Below, in pieces: positions 1 through 8,315 of a stretch of 64,000 bases of DNA. Position 1 is the stretch's first letter. Every line of letters starts with the position of its first letter. The stretch is from Temperatibacter marinus (GTDB taxonomy: Bacteria; Pseudomonadota; Alphaproteobacteria; Sphingomonadales; Kordiimonadaceae), in assembly GCF_031598375.1 (NCBI RefSeq), contig NZ_CP123872.1:1364001-1428000 (forward strand). Reading direction: 5' to 3'. Position numbers and translations under genes: made by a program. Under the pieces are notes generated by a model. It searched no databases. It was not told where the DNA came from and saw only the letters and a program-made list of their open reading frames with translations.

Positions 1-293
1 AGCGCACGGATATGTTCAGGACTTTCATGACCATGGAATTGAAGATGCGTCAAATCAAGTGCCTCGATCATTTCAAGAATATCCTGCTCCGCTGCATTTA
101 CGAATACGCCGACACGTGCGGGTCCTTGGGGCAGTGATTTTCCCAATTCCTGAGCCTTTGATAAAGTCAGATGTCTTGGTGATTTTGGGAAAGAAATAAA
201 ACCCAGATAGGCAGCCCCGGCTTCAGCCGCAGCTTCCGCGGCCTCCATAGTGGTAATTCCACAAATTTTTACGGATACAGAGGACTGTGTCAC
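1..293 (-). CDS. trpF: Phosphoribosylanthranilate isomerase, N-terminal part (cut by window edge)
   Basis: Reading from a GTG at 293, the first 97 codons are visible and the rest lies outside the window. After a short leader the protein has the KICGIT motif that opens the first beta strand of TrpF, then an AAEAGAAYLGF stretch and a VGVFVN strand, all typical of the (beta/alpha)8 isomerase converting phosphoribosylanthranilate to CdRP in tryptophan synthesis. An in-frame TAA sits two codons before the GTG, so no earlier start is possible. It lies only 3 bases after the dienoyl-CoA isomerase stop. That is an unusual neighbour, because trpF normally precedes trpB. Confidence 0.9.
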   Translation of the reverse strand, partial: MTQSSVSVKICGITTMEAAEAAAEAGAAYLGFISFPKSPRHLTLSKAQELGKSLPQGPARVGVFVNAAEQDILEMIEALDLTHLQFHGHESPEHIRA

Positions 294-296
294 ACC

Positions 297-1151
297 TTAA
301 GCCTTTTTCTTTTTCTCAATCGCTGTTTCATAGGAAAGCAAATTTTCAAATTCAACCTCTGCTTTACTGAGCATTGCCATAGCAGCTTTTTGTACATCAT
401 CTCCCAACAGCATAGCACTGTTCCATGTCGCTACATACTCAAGACCAGATTGAATGCTATTCTCTCGTGCATGATTAAGAACGGCTTTGGTTCCTGTCAT
501 GGCCATTGGAGATTTGGATGCTATCATCTTTGCAAGAGCAAAGGCTCCCTCTAGCATATCGTCCTTGGTGTCGTAGACGGTATTGACAAAACCGTATGAT
601 TTGGCTTCCTCTGCTTTAAATTCTCGACCTGTATATGCTAACTCACGAACCAGGCCATTCGGTAATAAATGGCCAATTCTCTGCAAGGTTCCTACATCTG
701 CAACAATCCCAACATCAATTTCTTTGATGGAAAAAAAACTATCCTTCGTACAAAGGCGAATATCGCAAGCTGTAATCATGTCAACACCGCCGCCGATGCA
801 AGCGTTATGAATGGCAGCAATAACGGGAACTCGAGCCCGGTCTGCGGCGTCTAAGCCATGCTGCCAATTTTTTACATGGCGCCTTAATCTATCTCTGTGA
901 CGGGCAGGATCTTTGGCTTGTTCCATTAAAAAACCAGCTGCTTCTTTGAGATCAAGGCCAACAGTGAAATGCTTACTCTCGCCGCCGCTCAGAACGATTG
1001 CTCTAACTTCTGGATTTTCACAAAGTGCATCGACAGCAGCTCCTATTTCTTCAAACATGAGGCCGCTCATAGCATTTAATTTCGCTGGGCGGTTCAGGGC
1101 AACATGTCCCACATGCCCATCGAGGGTGATTTTTACGGTTTCATACCTCAT
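297..1151 (-). CDS. Delta(3,5)-Delta(2,4)-dienoyl-CoA isomerase (crotonase family, ECH1-like)
   Basis: This 284-residue crotonase-fold protein resembles ECH1, which shifts double bonds in 3,5-dienoyl-CoA during oxidation of unsaturated fatty acids with odd-numbered double bonds. With this start the acidic residues are D124 (GGGVDM), E144 (IKEIDVG) and D152 (ADVGTLQRI). Their spacing of 20 and 8 equals that of D176, E196 and D204 in the rat enzyme. Plain enoyl-CoA hydratases lack this triad. An ATG at 1175 is possible, but AAGAGG lies 9 bases before the ATG at 1151, so that start is preferred. It overlaps the B3/B4 gene by 11 bases, suggesting co-translation. Confidence 0.85.
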   Translation of the reverse strand: MRYETVKITLDGHVGHVALNRPAKLNAMSGLMFEEIGAAVDALCENPEVRAIVLSGGESKHFTVGLDLKEAAGFLMEQAKDPARHRDRLRRHVKNWQHGLDAADRARVPVIAAIHNACIGGGVDMITACDIRLCTKDSFFSIKEIDVGIVADVGTLQRIGHLLPNGLVRELAYTGREFKAEEAKSYGFVNTVYDTKDDMLEGAFALAKMIASKSPMAMTGTKAVLNHARENSIQSGLEYVATWNSAMLLGDDVQKAAMAMLSKAEVEFENLLSYETAIEKKKKA

Positions 1152-1833
1152 TGAGTTGATCCTCTTCAAGTTCATTTTCCAGCTCAGCTAATTTGTCTTC
1201 TGGAATACAATATTGTGAATAGATTAAGTCTGCGGCGTCGGCAATTTGCTCTAGATAGTCGACTTCTATATTGAGCCCAAATAAAATGAGTAAAAAATTT
1301 GTTGTTGTTTCCGTCACACTGGTTCTCAGGCTATCACTATAGGGTGTGCCGAAAGGGCCTTGGTCATCCGCGAGTAAAGGAAGGCCTTCAAGGTTAATAG
1401 ATCCGCGACCAACGCCTTCATAGGTTTCATTTTCTGTGCCGACGCGCAGCGTGATATCCCCATTAATCTGATCGATATCGTAGCACCCTACTGGAAGGCC
1501 AGTGCCAAGTGAGAGTAGATTTGCAGCATCGACGACATTATTAATAAAATAAAGATCTTTGCCTGACATGACACGTCTTAGGAGAGCTTCACTAGAAGGC
1601 CTGTATCGACTGGGATCTTTGCCGCATATTTTGAAGGCCTCCCTTATGGAGGCAATAATGGGATCACTGCTGGCAGCTTCCCCCATCATTTCTGCTTGTC
1701 GGCTCTCTGCTTCAGCTTGCAGGCTTTCTACAAGCCCCGCAGGACTTTCTGTCACTTGAACAGGGAAATGAATGGCCCCAAGGTGAACAGCAAAGCCTAG
1801 AGATTGAAATTTTTGATCCACTAAAATCTGCAC
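1141..1833 (-). CDS. B3/B4 domain protein (PheRS-beta-like)
   Basis: The 230-residue protein carries the B3/B4 domain otherwise found in the beta subunit of phenylalanyl-tRNA synthetase. The recognisable block is DPSRYRPSSEALLRRV, then LYFINNVVDAANLLSL, LPVGCYDID and GDITLRVG, followed by an acidic tail. Stand-alone members (COG3382 type) are thought to bind tRNA or edit mischarged tRNA, but their role is not settled. The start is GTG with GAGGAG 9 bases upstream. That SD lies in a small hairpin (CTCCT/AGGAG around 1842-1855), which could damp translation. It is followed by the dienoyl-CoA isomerase in the same transcript. Confidence 0.8.
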   Translation of the reverse strand: MQILVDQKFQSLGFAVHLGAIHFPVQVTESPAGLVESLQAEAESRQAEMMGEAASSDPIIASIREAFKICGKDPSRYRPSSEALLRRVMSGKDLYFINNVVDAANLLSLGTGLPVGCYDIDQINGDITLRVGTENETYEGVGRGSINLEGLPLLADDQGPFGTPYSDSLRTSVTETTTNFLLILFGLNIEVDYLEQIADAADLIYSQYCIPEDKLAELENELEEDQLNEV

Positions 1834-1885
1834 AATCTTTACTCCTCTTAAGGAGAGAATAGGGGAGGTTTTTTATAAGGTCTAG

Positions 1886-1926
1886 ACAAAAAAAACCACT
1901 TACACCGAAGTTCGGATGCAAGTGGT
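1886..1926 (-). terminator. Intrinsic terminator (end of candidate sRNA or attenuator)
   Basis: CCACTT (1896-1901) pairs with AAGTGG (1920-1925), and the inner CCGAA/TTCGG arm extends the stem. On the minus strand it is followed directly by eight T residues (1888-1895). It lies 53 bases upstream of the B3/B4 start codon, so it would separate that gene from transcription coming from upstream. Confidence 0.7.
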
Positions 1927-2065
1927 AAGGTGCTGTGTCTTTTGCAAGAGTGCACAGGTGTGCACTGAGCAAATATAAGTTGGAAAACGCGTATCCAACT
2001 TATTCTTAAATCAGGAGGGAAAACCTGATTAAGCAAGAGAGGCCTTAGGGAAACCTGACTTGTAA
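1886..2065 (-). ncRNA. Candidate structured small RNA with four hairpins
   Basis: This gap between the fadB terminator and the B3/B4 gene contains four stem-loops in a row. They are AATCAGG/CCTGATT (2009-2030), ATAAGTTGG/CCAACTTAT (1975-2003), a perfect 8-bp stem at 1949-1966, and a long imperfect stem at 1896-1925 followed on the minus strand by eight T residues. The last looks like an intrinsic terminator, so the direction is minus. A UUUUCCCU-like loop occurs in the first hairpin, and its CAGGTTT(T)CCCT context is repeated near 2046-2058. I do not recognise a known RNA family. A long untranslated leader of the B3/B4 gene ending in an attenuator is the main alternative. Confidence 0.45.
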
Positions 2066-2098
2066 ACTATGTACGGGGCGGGAATTATTTTGGATCAA

Positions 2099-2128
2099 AA
2101 AAAAGGCCCGATGAAATCAGGCCTTTTA
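2099..2128 (-). terminator. Intrinsic terminator after the fadB-type gene
   Basis: AAAAGGCC (2101-2108) and GGCCTTTT (2120-2127) form the stem, extended by GAT/ATC around a GAA loop. On the minus strand it ends in a T-run and sits 22 bases after the FadB stop, closing the beta-oxidation operon. Confidence 0.85.
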
Positions 2129-2149
2129 AGAATAGTTTAAGAGAGACGC

Positions 2150-4357
2150 TTATGCTGCCTTCTTACCTTTGGGGTTTGTTGGGGTGTAGAAAGTTTCCCC
2201 TGAGGATGCCATATCTCTCAATTGTTGTGTCGGCCGGAACCGCTCGCCGTGTTTATCGGCAAGACGATCTGCTGTTTCAACAAAACTCGCTATACCAACA
2301 GTATCCAAATAACTGAAAGGACCGCCAAGGAAAGGAGGGAATCCAATTCCGAAGATTGCTCCTACATCTGCTGAGGACGCATCAATGAGGACACCTTCTT
2401 CGAAACAGCGTGCTGCTTCTACGACTTGACGCACAAGAAGTCGCTCTTTAACAGCTTCTAGGGTTGGCTGCTCATCTGACAAAGGGAAATGTTCATTGAG
2501 ATCAGGCCAGAGATATTTTTTACCTCCTTCAGGATAGACGTAAGAACCCTTCCCGTTTTTACGGCCGTAGCGCTCTAGTTCCATCATTTTCTCAACGAAA
2601 GCGTCGGCTGGAGTTGCAACATAGGCATCACCAAGGGCATCCCGTGTTGCCTTGCCAACTTTGTATGAAAGATCAATGGCAACTTCATCGCCGACAGCGA
2701 GAGGGCCGACCGGCATCCCAACCATTTTCCCAGCATTATCGATTAGAGCGGGGTTCACACCTTCTTGAACCATGCAATAGCCTTCAGTTACATAGGTGCC
2801 AAATGTACGGCTTGTAAAGAAACCACGGCTATCATTGACCACGATAGGCGTTTTCTTAATCTGTGATACATAGTCAAGCGCGAGAGCCAGTGTTGCATCA
2901 TCGGTTTCATTGCCCATAATAATTTCAACAAGAGGCATTTTATCCACAGGGCTGAAGAAATGAATACCGATAAATTGATGAGGGCGTGTGAAGTTTTTCG
3001 CCAAGCCTGTAATTGGCATTGTTGATGTGTTTGATCCATAAACAACATCTTTGCCAATGACGGCCTCAACTTTTTCCGTCACTTCTTTCTTCACTTTTGG
3101 ATCTTCGAAAACAGCTTCGATGATCAAGTCACAGTCAGCAAGGTCATCATAGCTATCTGTTGGGATGATGCGCTCAAGAAGTGCATCGCCTTTTTCCTTG
3201 GAGACCTTACCTCGTTCAACGCCTTTTTTCACAAGATTGCGGCTATAATCTTTTCCTTTTTCAGCACTGTCTTTGCTGACATCGAAAAGAACAACATCCA
3301 TACCAACTTTTGCTGAAACATAGGCGATTCCAGCCCCCATAAGGCCCGCACCAAGCATGCCGAGACGCTTCACTTTGTTTTTCTCAGGGCCTTTCGGACG
3401 AAGAGATCCTTTTTCCACAGCTTGTTTATTTAGGAACAGAGTGCGGATCATGCTTTGTGAAACTGGCCCTTTCAACAAGTTAAGGAAATATTTGCTTTCA
3501 ATTTTTAAAGCGGTGTCCATGGGCACGATTGATCCTTCGTAGACGCATGACAAGATGGCCTGAACCGCAGGATAATTTTGCTTGGTTTGTTTTTGAGCCA
3601 TGGCATTAGCGCCAACGAAGACTTGAACAGCACGTGGATCCATAGCGCCGCCGCCGCCAGGAAATTTAAAGCCTTTTTTATCCCATGGCGCAATGGCAGA
3701 GGATGTCTTTGCCACATAGTCCTTTGCTTTGCCCACGACGTCTGCAGCATCCACGACTTCGTTCAAAATGCCAAAGCCTTGAGCTGTGAAGGGGTTAAAA
3801 TTCTTTGCGGTCATGAGGGGTTGCGCGGCATTTTGGATGCCAATAAGGCGTGGAAGACGTTGCGTGCCTCCAGCACCAGGTAGCAATCCGATTTGTACTT
3901 CAGGGAAACCAATCTGAGTTTTTGGATCATTAGTACAAACGCGGTAATGACAGGCAAGAGCGATTTCAAATCCGCCACCAAGGGCAAGGCCATTGATCGC
4001 TGCAGCGAAAGGTTTGGTTCCTTCTTTTGCTAAGGTCTTCATATCCTTACCACCAGTTTCCATTTTACGGAAAACACGATTAAGATTAAATGTTGCTTCA
4101 AATTGTTCTTCGAGTGACGCATTCGCCATATCCATGCCGCCAAGCATTGTTAGGTCAGCACCAGCCACAAATGAGCCTGTTTTTCCTGAAGTGATGACAC
4201 AGCCTTTAATCGCTTCGTCAGAGAGAACTTGATCAACACAGGTTTCGAAATCTTCGATAACCTGAGCGTTGATGACATTCATTGATGCATCAGGTAGATC
4301 AATTGTCATCAAAGCAACGCCGTCTGAATCTACTTCAAAATTAATTGTTTTAGTCAT
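2150..4357 (-). CDS. fadB: FadB/FadJ-type enoyl-CoA hydratase/3-hydroxyacyl-CoA dehydrogenase
   Basis: This 735-residue bifunctional beta-oxidation enzyme hydrates trans-2-enoyl-CoA and oxidises the resulting L-3-hydroxyacyl-CoA with NAD+. The N-terminal crotonase domain has the catalytic glutamates in GGGFEIALACHYR (E131) and GFPEVQIGLLPGAGG (E153). From about residue 330 the dehydrogenase begins with the GAGLMGAGIAY nucleotide-binding loop, followed by GIHFFSPVDKMPLVEII with its catalytic histidine. The C-terminal domain ends near GIGFPPFLGGPF. Length is normal for the family. AGGGAG lies 8 bases before the ATG. It follows the thiolase by 17 bases, giving the usual A/B pair of the trifunctional complex. 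Confidence 0.93.
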   Translation of the reverse strand: MTKTINFEVDSDGVALMTIDLPDASMNVINAQVIEDFETCVDQVLSDEAIKGCVITSGKTGSFVAGADLTMLGGMDMANASLEEQFEATFNLNRVFRKMETGGKDMKTLAKEGTKPFAAAINGLALGGGFEIALACHYRVCTNDPKTQIGFPEVQIGLLPGAGGTQRLPRLIGIQNAAQPLMTAKNFNPFTAQGFGILNEVVDAADVVGKAKDYVAKTSSAIAPWDKKGFKFPGGGGAMDPRAVQVFVGANAMAQKQTKQNYPAVQAILSCVYEGSIVPMDTALKIESKYFLNLLKGPVSQSMIRTLFLNKQAVEKGSLRPKGPEKNKVKRLGMLGAGLMGAGIAYVSAKVGMDVVLFDVSKDSAEKGKDYSRNLVKKGVERGKVSKEKGDALLERIIPTDSYDDLADCDLIIEAVFEDPKVKKEVTEKVEAVIGKDVVYGSNTSTMPITGLAKNFTRPHQFIGIHFFSPVDKMPLVEIIMGNETDDATLALALDYVSQIKKTPIVVNDSRGFFTSRTFGTYVTEGYCMVQEGVNPALIDNAGKMVGMPVGPLAVGDEVAIDLSYKVGKATRDALGDAYVATPADAFVEKMMELERYGRKNGKGSYVYPEGGKKYLWPDLNEHFPLSDEQPTLEAVKERLLVRQVVEAARCFEEGVLIDASSADVGAIFGIGFPPFLGGPFSYLDTVGIASFVETADRLADKHGERFRPTQQLRDMASSGETFYTPTNPKGKKAA

Positions 4358-4374
4358 TATTTTGCTCCCTACTC

Positions 4375-5580
4375 TTACACACGTTCAATAATAGTTGCTG
4401 TACCCATACCAGCACCGATACAAAGCGTTGCAAGGGCTGTTTCTTTGCCGCTACGCTCTAACTCATCAAGAACGGTACCAAGGATCATTGCTCCTGTCGC
4501 ACCTAGTGGGTGTCCCATCGCGATAGATCCGCCGCAAACATTCATTTTATCATGAGGTATATTCAGTTTCTGCATCATACGTAGAACAACAGAAGCAAAA
4601 GCTTCATTCAATTCGTATAAATCAATATCCGCTACAGCCATGCCCGCTTTCTTAAGGGCTTTTTCTGCTGCATAGCTTGGACCCGTCAGCATAATTGTAG
4701 GCTCGGAACCAATTGAAGCCATTGATTTGATACGAGCTCTTGGCTTAAGGCCAAGTTTCTCGCCAATTTCTTTGTTCCCAATAAGAATGCCTGCAGAGCC
4801 ATCTACGATGCCCGAGCTATTTCCTGCGTGATGCACATGGTTAATTTTTTCAAGTTCGGGGTATTTTTGTACCGCGACATCGTCAAAACCAAAGGCGCCC
4901 ATCTCAATGAAAGAAGGTTTTAGACCCCCTAGAGACTGCATGTCCGCTTCAGGACGCATATGCTCATCTTTTGCGAGAGCTGTCATGCCAATGACGTCTT
5001 TTACGGGAACGATTGACTTGTCAAAGCGTCCTTCAGACCATGCTTTAGCAGCGCGTTTTTGGCTTTCTACAGCGTAAGCATCGCAGTCGTCGCGACTGAA
5101 TCCATACTTCGTAGCGATCAGATCAGCTGAAACACCTTGCGGCACAAAATAAGAATGGAACGCAACCGCTGGATCAGTTGCCCAAGCAGCGCCATCTGAG
5201 CCCATAGGAACCCGGCTCATGCTTTCAACACCACCGCCGATTGCCATATCTGCTTCGCCAGACATGACTTTCGCTGCAGCGATATTTGTTGCTTCAAGAC
5301 CTGAAGCACAAAAACGGTTGACCTGAAAACCAGCGGTTGTCTCTGCATACCCAGCATTAATCGCTGCGATGCGCGGAATACATCCTCCTTGTTCACCCAC
5401 AGGGGAAACACAGCCCATGACAACATCATCTACGACAGACGTATCCAAGTCGTTCCGTTCTCGCAGAGCTTCTAATACTTGAGTGGCCAGTTGAACGGGT
5501 GTTATTTCGTGCAAGCTGCCGTCCTTACGGCCTTTTCCACGCGGTGTGCGCACATGGTCATAAATATAGGCTTCAGTCAT
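4375..5580 (-). CDS. fadA: Acetyl-CoA C-acyltransferase (thiolase)
   Basis: The 401-residue thiolase cleaves 3-ketoacyl-CoA with CoA to acetyl-CoA and a shortened acyl-CoA. The nucleophile C91 lies in [16 protein letters not shown]357 in [11 protein letters not shown] and C387 in [10 protein letters not shown] complete the active site. It is placed between the acyl-CoA dehydrogenase and the FadB-type gene, so degradative action is more likely than biosynthetic condensation. Chain-length preference cannot be read from the sequence. The gap to the upstream acyl-CoA dehydrogenase is 84 bases and shows no terminator, so all three probably share a transcript. Confidence 0.92.
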   Translation of the reverse strand: MTEAYIYDHVRTPRGKGRKDGSLHEITPVQLATQVLEALRERNDLDTSVVDDVVMGCVSPVGEQGGCIPRIAAINAGYAETTAGFQVNRFCASGLEATNIAAAKVMSGEADMAIGGGVESMSRVPMGSDGAAWATDPAVAFHSYFVPQGVSADLIATKYGFSRDDCDAYAVESQKRAAKAWSEGRFDKSIVPVKDVIGMTALAKDEHMRPEADMQSLGGLKPSFIEMGAFGFDDVAVQKYPELEKINHVHHAGNSSGIVDGSAGILIGNKEIGEKLGLKPRARIKSMASIGSEPTIMLTGPSYAAEKALKKAGMAVADIDLYELNEAFASVVLRMMQKLNIPHDKMNVCGGSIAMGHPLGATGAMILGTVLDELERSGKETALATLCIGAGMGTATIIERV

Positions 5581-5664
5581 ATTTTTGTCCTCTTCCTTTA
5601 GAACTTTTTAAGAGATGAATGAAGCAGGGCAAACCCTGCTTGATTTGTTAATACTTAAGATAGA

Positions 5665-7461
5665 TTAAAATTCGTCTTCGTGTAGCGCCATGACATCTTC
5701 ACATCCGGCTTCGAGCTCAGCAAGAAGGGATTTTGTTTCCACCATACGGCGGCGCATAAAGTAGCGACCAGTTTTAATTTTTGTTTTATAGAAAGCTGTA
5801 TCGCCTTCACTGGCTTCAATTTTTGGCTGCACTACAGATGCCATCCATAGCCACATGTGACCAAGAATGACACGGCCAAAAAGGTGCATATAAGCGACAG
5901 AGCCGGCGCCTGCATTATCTGGGTTTGCCATGCCATTTTGCATGAGCCACATGGTTGCTTGTTGCAGATCTTTGATGCCGGCTTCAAGTGGGACAGTAAA
6001 ATCTTTGAGAGCGTCATTCTCTTTGTTCTCAGCAATCAACGTCTGAACTGATTTGAAGTAGCGCTGGATTGAGCGGCCTCCATTGGCACCCAATTTCCGG
6101 CCAACAAGGTCAAGGGCTTGAATGCCATTTGTGCCTTCATAAATTTGCGCGATCCGTGCATCCCGAACGAATTGTTCCATGCCCCATTCTTTCACATACC
6201 CGTGGCCGCCAAAGACCTGTTGGTTGTTGACACAGTTATCAAACCCTTCATCCGTCATGACGCCTTTAATGATAGGCGTAAGAAGGCCGACAATGTCATC
6301 TGCCCACTCGCGGCGTTTTTCATTGGTGGAATTGTGAGACATTTCTACAAGATGACCGCACCACACCGCCAAACAACGAGAGGCTTCATTAAAGCTTTTA
6401 CTGTTCATAAGCATCCGACGGACATCAGGATGTACAATGATTGGATCTGCGGGGCCCTCTGGATTTTTTGGTCCAGTTAGAGAGCGCATTTGCAAGCGGT
6501 CTTTCGCATAATCTAGAGCATTTTGATAAGAGACTTCTGAAAGAGCAAGACCCTGGATCCCCACACCGATCCGTGCCGCATTCATCATGATAAACATAGA
6601 GTTCAACCCTTTGTTCTTTTCACCGATCAAATAGCCCGTAGCTTGGTCGTAATTCATAACACAAGTTGAATTAGCATGAATGCCCATTTTTTCTTCTAGG
6701 GAACCAACTGATACGCCGTTACGCTCACCGATAGAGCCATCGTCATTGATATGAAACTTTGGAACGATAAAGAGGCTTATGCCTTTTGTTCCTGCAGGAG
6801 AATCGGGCATGCGTGCGAGCACAAGATGAATGATGTTCTCACTCATATCGTGATCACCGCTTGAGATGAAAATTTTTGTCCCAGTAATGTTGTAACTGCC
6901 ATCGGCATTTGGCTCAGCTTTTGTGCGGAGCATGCCAAGATCTGTACCACAGTGAGGCTCAGTTAAATTCATAGTTCCTGTCCATGAACCTTCAACCATT
7001 TTGGGTAGATATTGCTCTTTTTGTTCTTGAGATCCATCAATATTAATGGCTGCCATTGCGCCTGAAGAGAGGCCAGGATACATAGCAAATCCATGGTTCG
7101 CACTGACAAGAAATTCTTCAATGATCATGCCTACTGCATGAGGCATGCCCTGACCCCCAAACTCTGGGTCTTGGGTCAATGATGGCCACCCGGCTTCCGA
7201 GTAAGCTTGGTATGCTTCCTTAAATCCTTTTGGCGTTTTAACCGTCCCATCTTCAAGGAGTGTACAGCCTTCTTCATCCCCAGAGAGGTTAAGAGGGGCG
7301 AGCTCATTGGAGACAAACTTTCCAGATTCTTCCAAAATTGCGGCAATAAGATCTGGTGTCGCTTCAGCGTAAGACGGCAGGTCTTCCACATGACTTTGAA
7401 GGTCTAAAACTTCATTGATTATAAACAGCGCATCTTTTACTGGGGCAGTATAACGAGGCAT
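5665..7461 (-). CDS. Long acyl-CoA dehydrogenase (DmdC-like family, about 600 aa)
   Basis: At 598 residues this is longer than the roughly 380-residue classical acyl-CoA dehydrogenases and matches the longer class that includes DmdC (3-methylmercaptopropionyl-CoA dehydrogenase). It opens with a short N-terminal extension (YTAPVKDALFIINEVLDL). The core carries MNLTEPHCGTDLG and FISSGDHD near the FAD/substrate site, and QIYEGTNGIQALDL with the catalytic glutamate. A C-terminal helical extension ends in RRRMVET. It would oxidise acyl-CoA to enoyl-CoA and pass electrons to EtfAB, encoded at 56.8-58.4 kb. Substrate is unknown: fatty acyl-CoA is favoured by context, and a DMSP-type substrate cannot be excluded. 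Confidence 0.88.
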   Translation of the reverse strand: MPRYTAPVKDALFIINEVLDLQSHVEDLPSYAEATPDLIAAILEESGKFVSNELAPLNLSGDEEGCTLLEDGTVKTPKGFKEAYQAYSEAGWPSLTQDPEFGGQGMPHAVGMIIEEFLVSANHGFAMYPGLSSGAMAAINIDGSQEQKEQYLPKMVEGSWTGTMNLTEPHCGTDLGMLRTKAEPNADGSYNITGTKIFISSGDHDMSENIIHLVLARMPDSPAGTKGISLFIVPKFHINDDGSIGERNGVSVGSLEEKMGIHANSTCVMNYDQATGYLIGEKNKGLNSMFIMMNAARIGVGIQGLALSEVSYQNALDYAKDRLQMRSLTGPKNPEGPADPIIVHPDVRRMLMNSKSFNEASRCLAVWCGHLVEMSHNSTNEKRREWADDIVGLLTPIIKGVMTDEGFDNCVNNQQVFGGHGYVKEWGMEQFVRDARIAQIYEGTNGIQALDLVGRKLGANGGRSIQRYFKSVQTLIAENKENDALKDFTVPLEAGIKDLQQATMWLMQNGMANPDNAGAGSVAYMHLFGRVILGHMWLWMASVVQPKIEASEGDTAFYKTKIKTGRYFMRRRMVETKSLLAELEAGCEDVMALHEDEF

Positions 7462-7519
7462 GTCTCTTCCTTTTCTTCTGTTTAAGCTGGTGATGTATCC
7501 AGCGTTCTTAGATTATAGA

Positions 7520-7984
7520 TTAGTTTTTCAAAAATTTTACGGCAGGCGGAACTTCTGGCGTCTTGCCTGTAGCCTTACTGATCCACTTTCCTGTCTTTTC
7601 GCATGCAGTGAGGTCTTCAAGAAGGGAGCAGAAATCTGTCAATTCTTTGATGGTATCGTCAATATCTTGACGCTGATCTTCTAAGGCATTGATACGAGAC
7701 CGACATTTTTCTAGAGTCACAATTCGCTGCGTTGTTCGGTCATCATCAAGGCTATAAAGATCGAGCATCTCTGAAATCTCACTCAGAGAAAAGCCGACCC
7801 GACGCCCCCTTAAAATCCAGGCAACTTTCGTTCTATCAGCAGGGCTATATATTCGATTTTGCCCTTCTCTTGTTGGCGTGATCAAGCCTTGTTCTTCATA
7901 ATGACGCAGAGTGCGCGACGTCACATCAAACTCCTTGGTCAGGTCTTTGATGGTGAAACGTTCTTTACTGTCCTGCATGATCAT
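7520..7984 (-). CDS. MerR-family regulator of the beta-oxidation operon
   Basis: The protein has an N-terminal winged helix typical of MerR (FTIKDLTKEF, then TSRTLRHYEEQGL and GQNRIYSPADR) followed by a dimerisation helix. CAGGA 9 bases before the ATG at 7984 supports that start over a TTG at 8023. There is no metal-binding cysteine cluster, so metal sensing is unlikely. The family includes LiuR-type regulators of acyl-CoA degradation. It is the first gene before the acyl-CoA dehydrogenase (58-base gap) and sits under a promoter containing a near-perfect palindrome, so it probably controls itself and the downstream fad genes in response to an acyl-CoA. The ligand is inferred. Confidence 0.85.
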   Translation of the reverse strand: MIMQDSKERFTIKDLTKEFDVTSRTLRHYEEQGLITPTREGQNRIYSPADRTKVAWILRGRRVGFSLSEISEMLDLYSLDDDRTTQRIVTLEKCRSRINALEDQRQDIDDTIKELTDFCSLLEDLTACEKTGKWISKATGKTPEVPPAVKFLKN

Positions 7985-8061
7985 AAAGTCATATCCTGCT
8001 CTTTGGGATTCCCCATAGGTCAATGCAATCGTGCATCAACAAAATCCCGTTTTCCCGAGGG

Positions 8062-8093
8062 TCTATATTATTTACGTTTACGTTAACGTCAAC
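8062..8093 (-). promoter_or_regulatory. MerR-type promoter with palindromic operator
   Basis: On the minus strand TTGACG (8087-8092) and TATAGA (8062-8067) form -35 and -10 boxes with a 19-base spacer, the stretched spacing typical of MerR-controlled promoters. An 18-bp palindrome at 8076-8093 (GTTTACG, TTAA, CGTCAAC; one mismatched pair) overlaps the -35 box and the spacer. It resembles the operators of LiuR-like regulators. The likely target is the MerR gene and the fad genes after it. Confidence 0.7.
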
Positions 8094-8315
8094 TTGAAAA
8101 TATATTGTTTCTTAACTATTTGTTTTTAAGTACTTTTTCATCTTTGATTCATGTATATATAGAGTTAACTCTTCTGAATTTCATACCGAATCGGGTTTTC
8201 TATTATGAAAAATTTATGGAATAGTCAGACAAAGATGAAGCTGACGATTGCAATTATCCTAGTTCTGCGTTACCACTGAAGATAGAGTAATAATTCAGTT
8301 TAAAAGCAACCTCTT
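8094..8315. other. AT-rich divergent intergenic region with 12-bp palindrome
   Basis: This is the upstream half of a gene-free stretch of about 330 bases (7985-8315) between the MerR gene and the TauE-type gene. A TATATA at 8154-8159 could be a -10 box for the plus strand. Directly after it lies a perfect palindrome, AGAGTTAACTCT (8161-8172), a candidate operator near the transcript start. No convincing -35 box is visible. An open frame of 24 codons at 8205-8279 lacks a ribosome-binding site and is not called. Confidence 0.35.

Noticed and set aside
8205-8279. 24-codon open frame with a hydrophobic middle upstream of the TauE-type gene
   Set aside because: No ribosome-binding site, very short, and it ends well before the next gene; chance is more likely.
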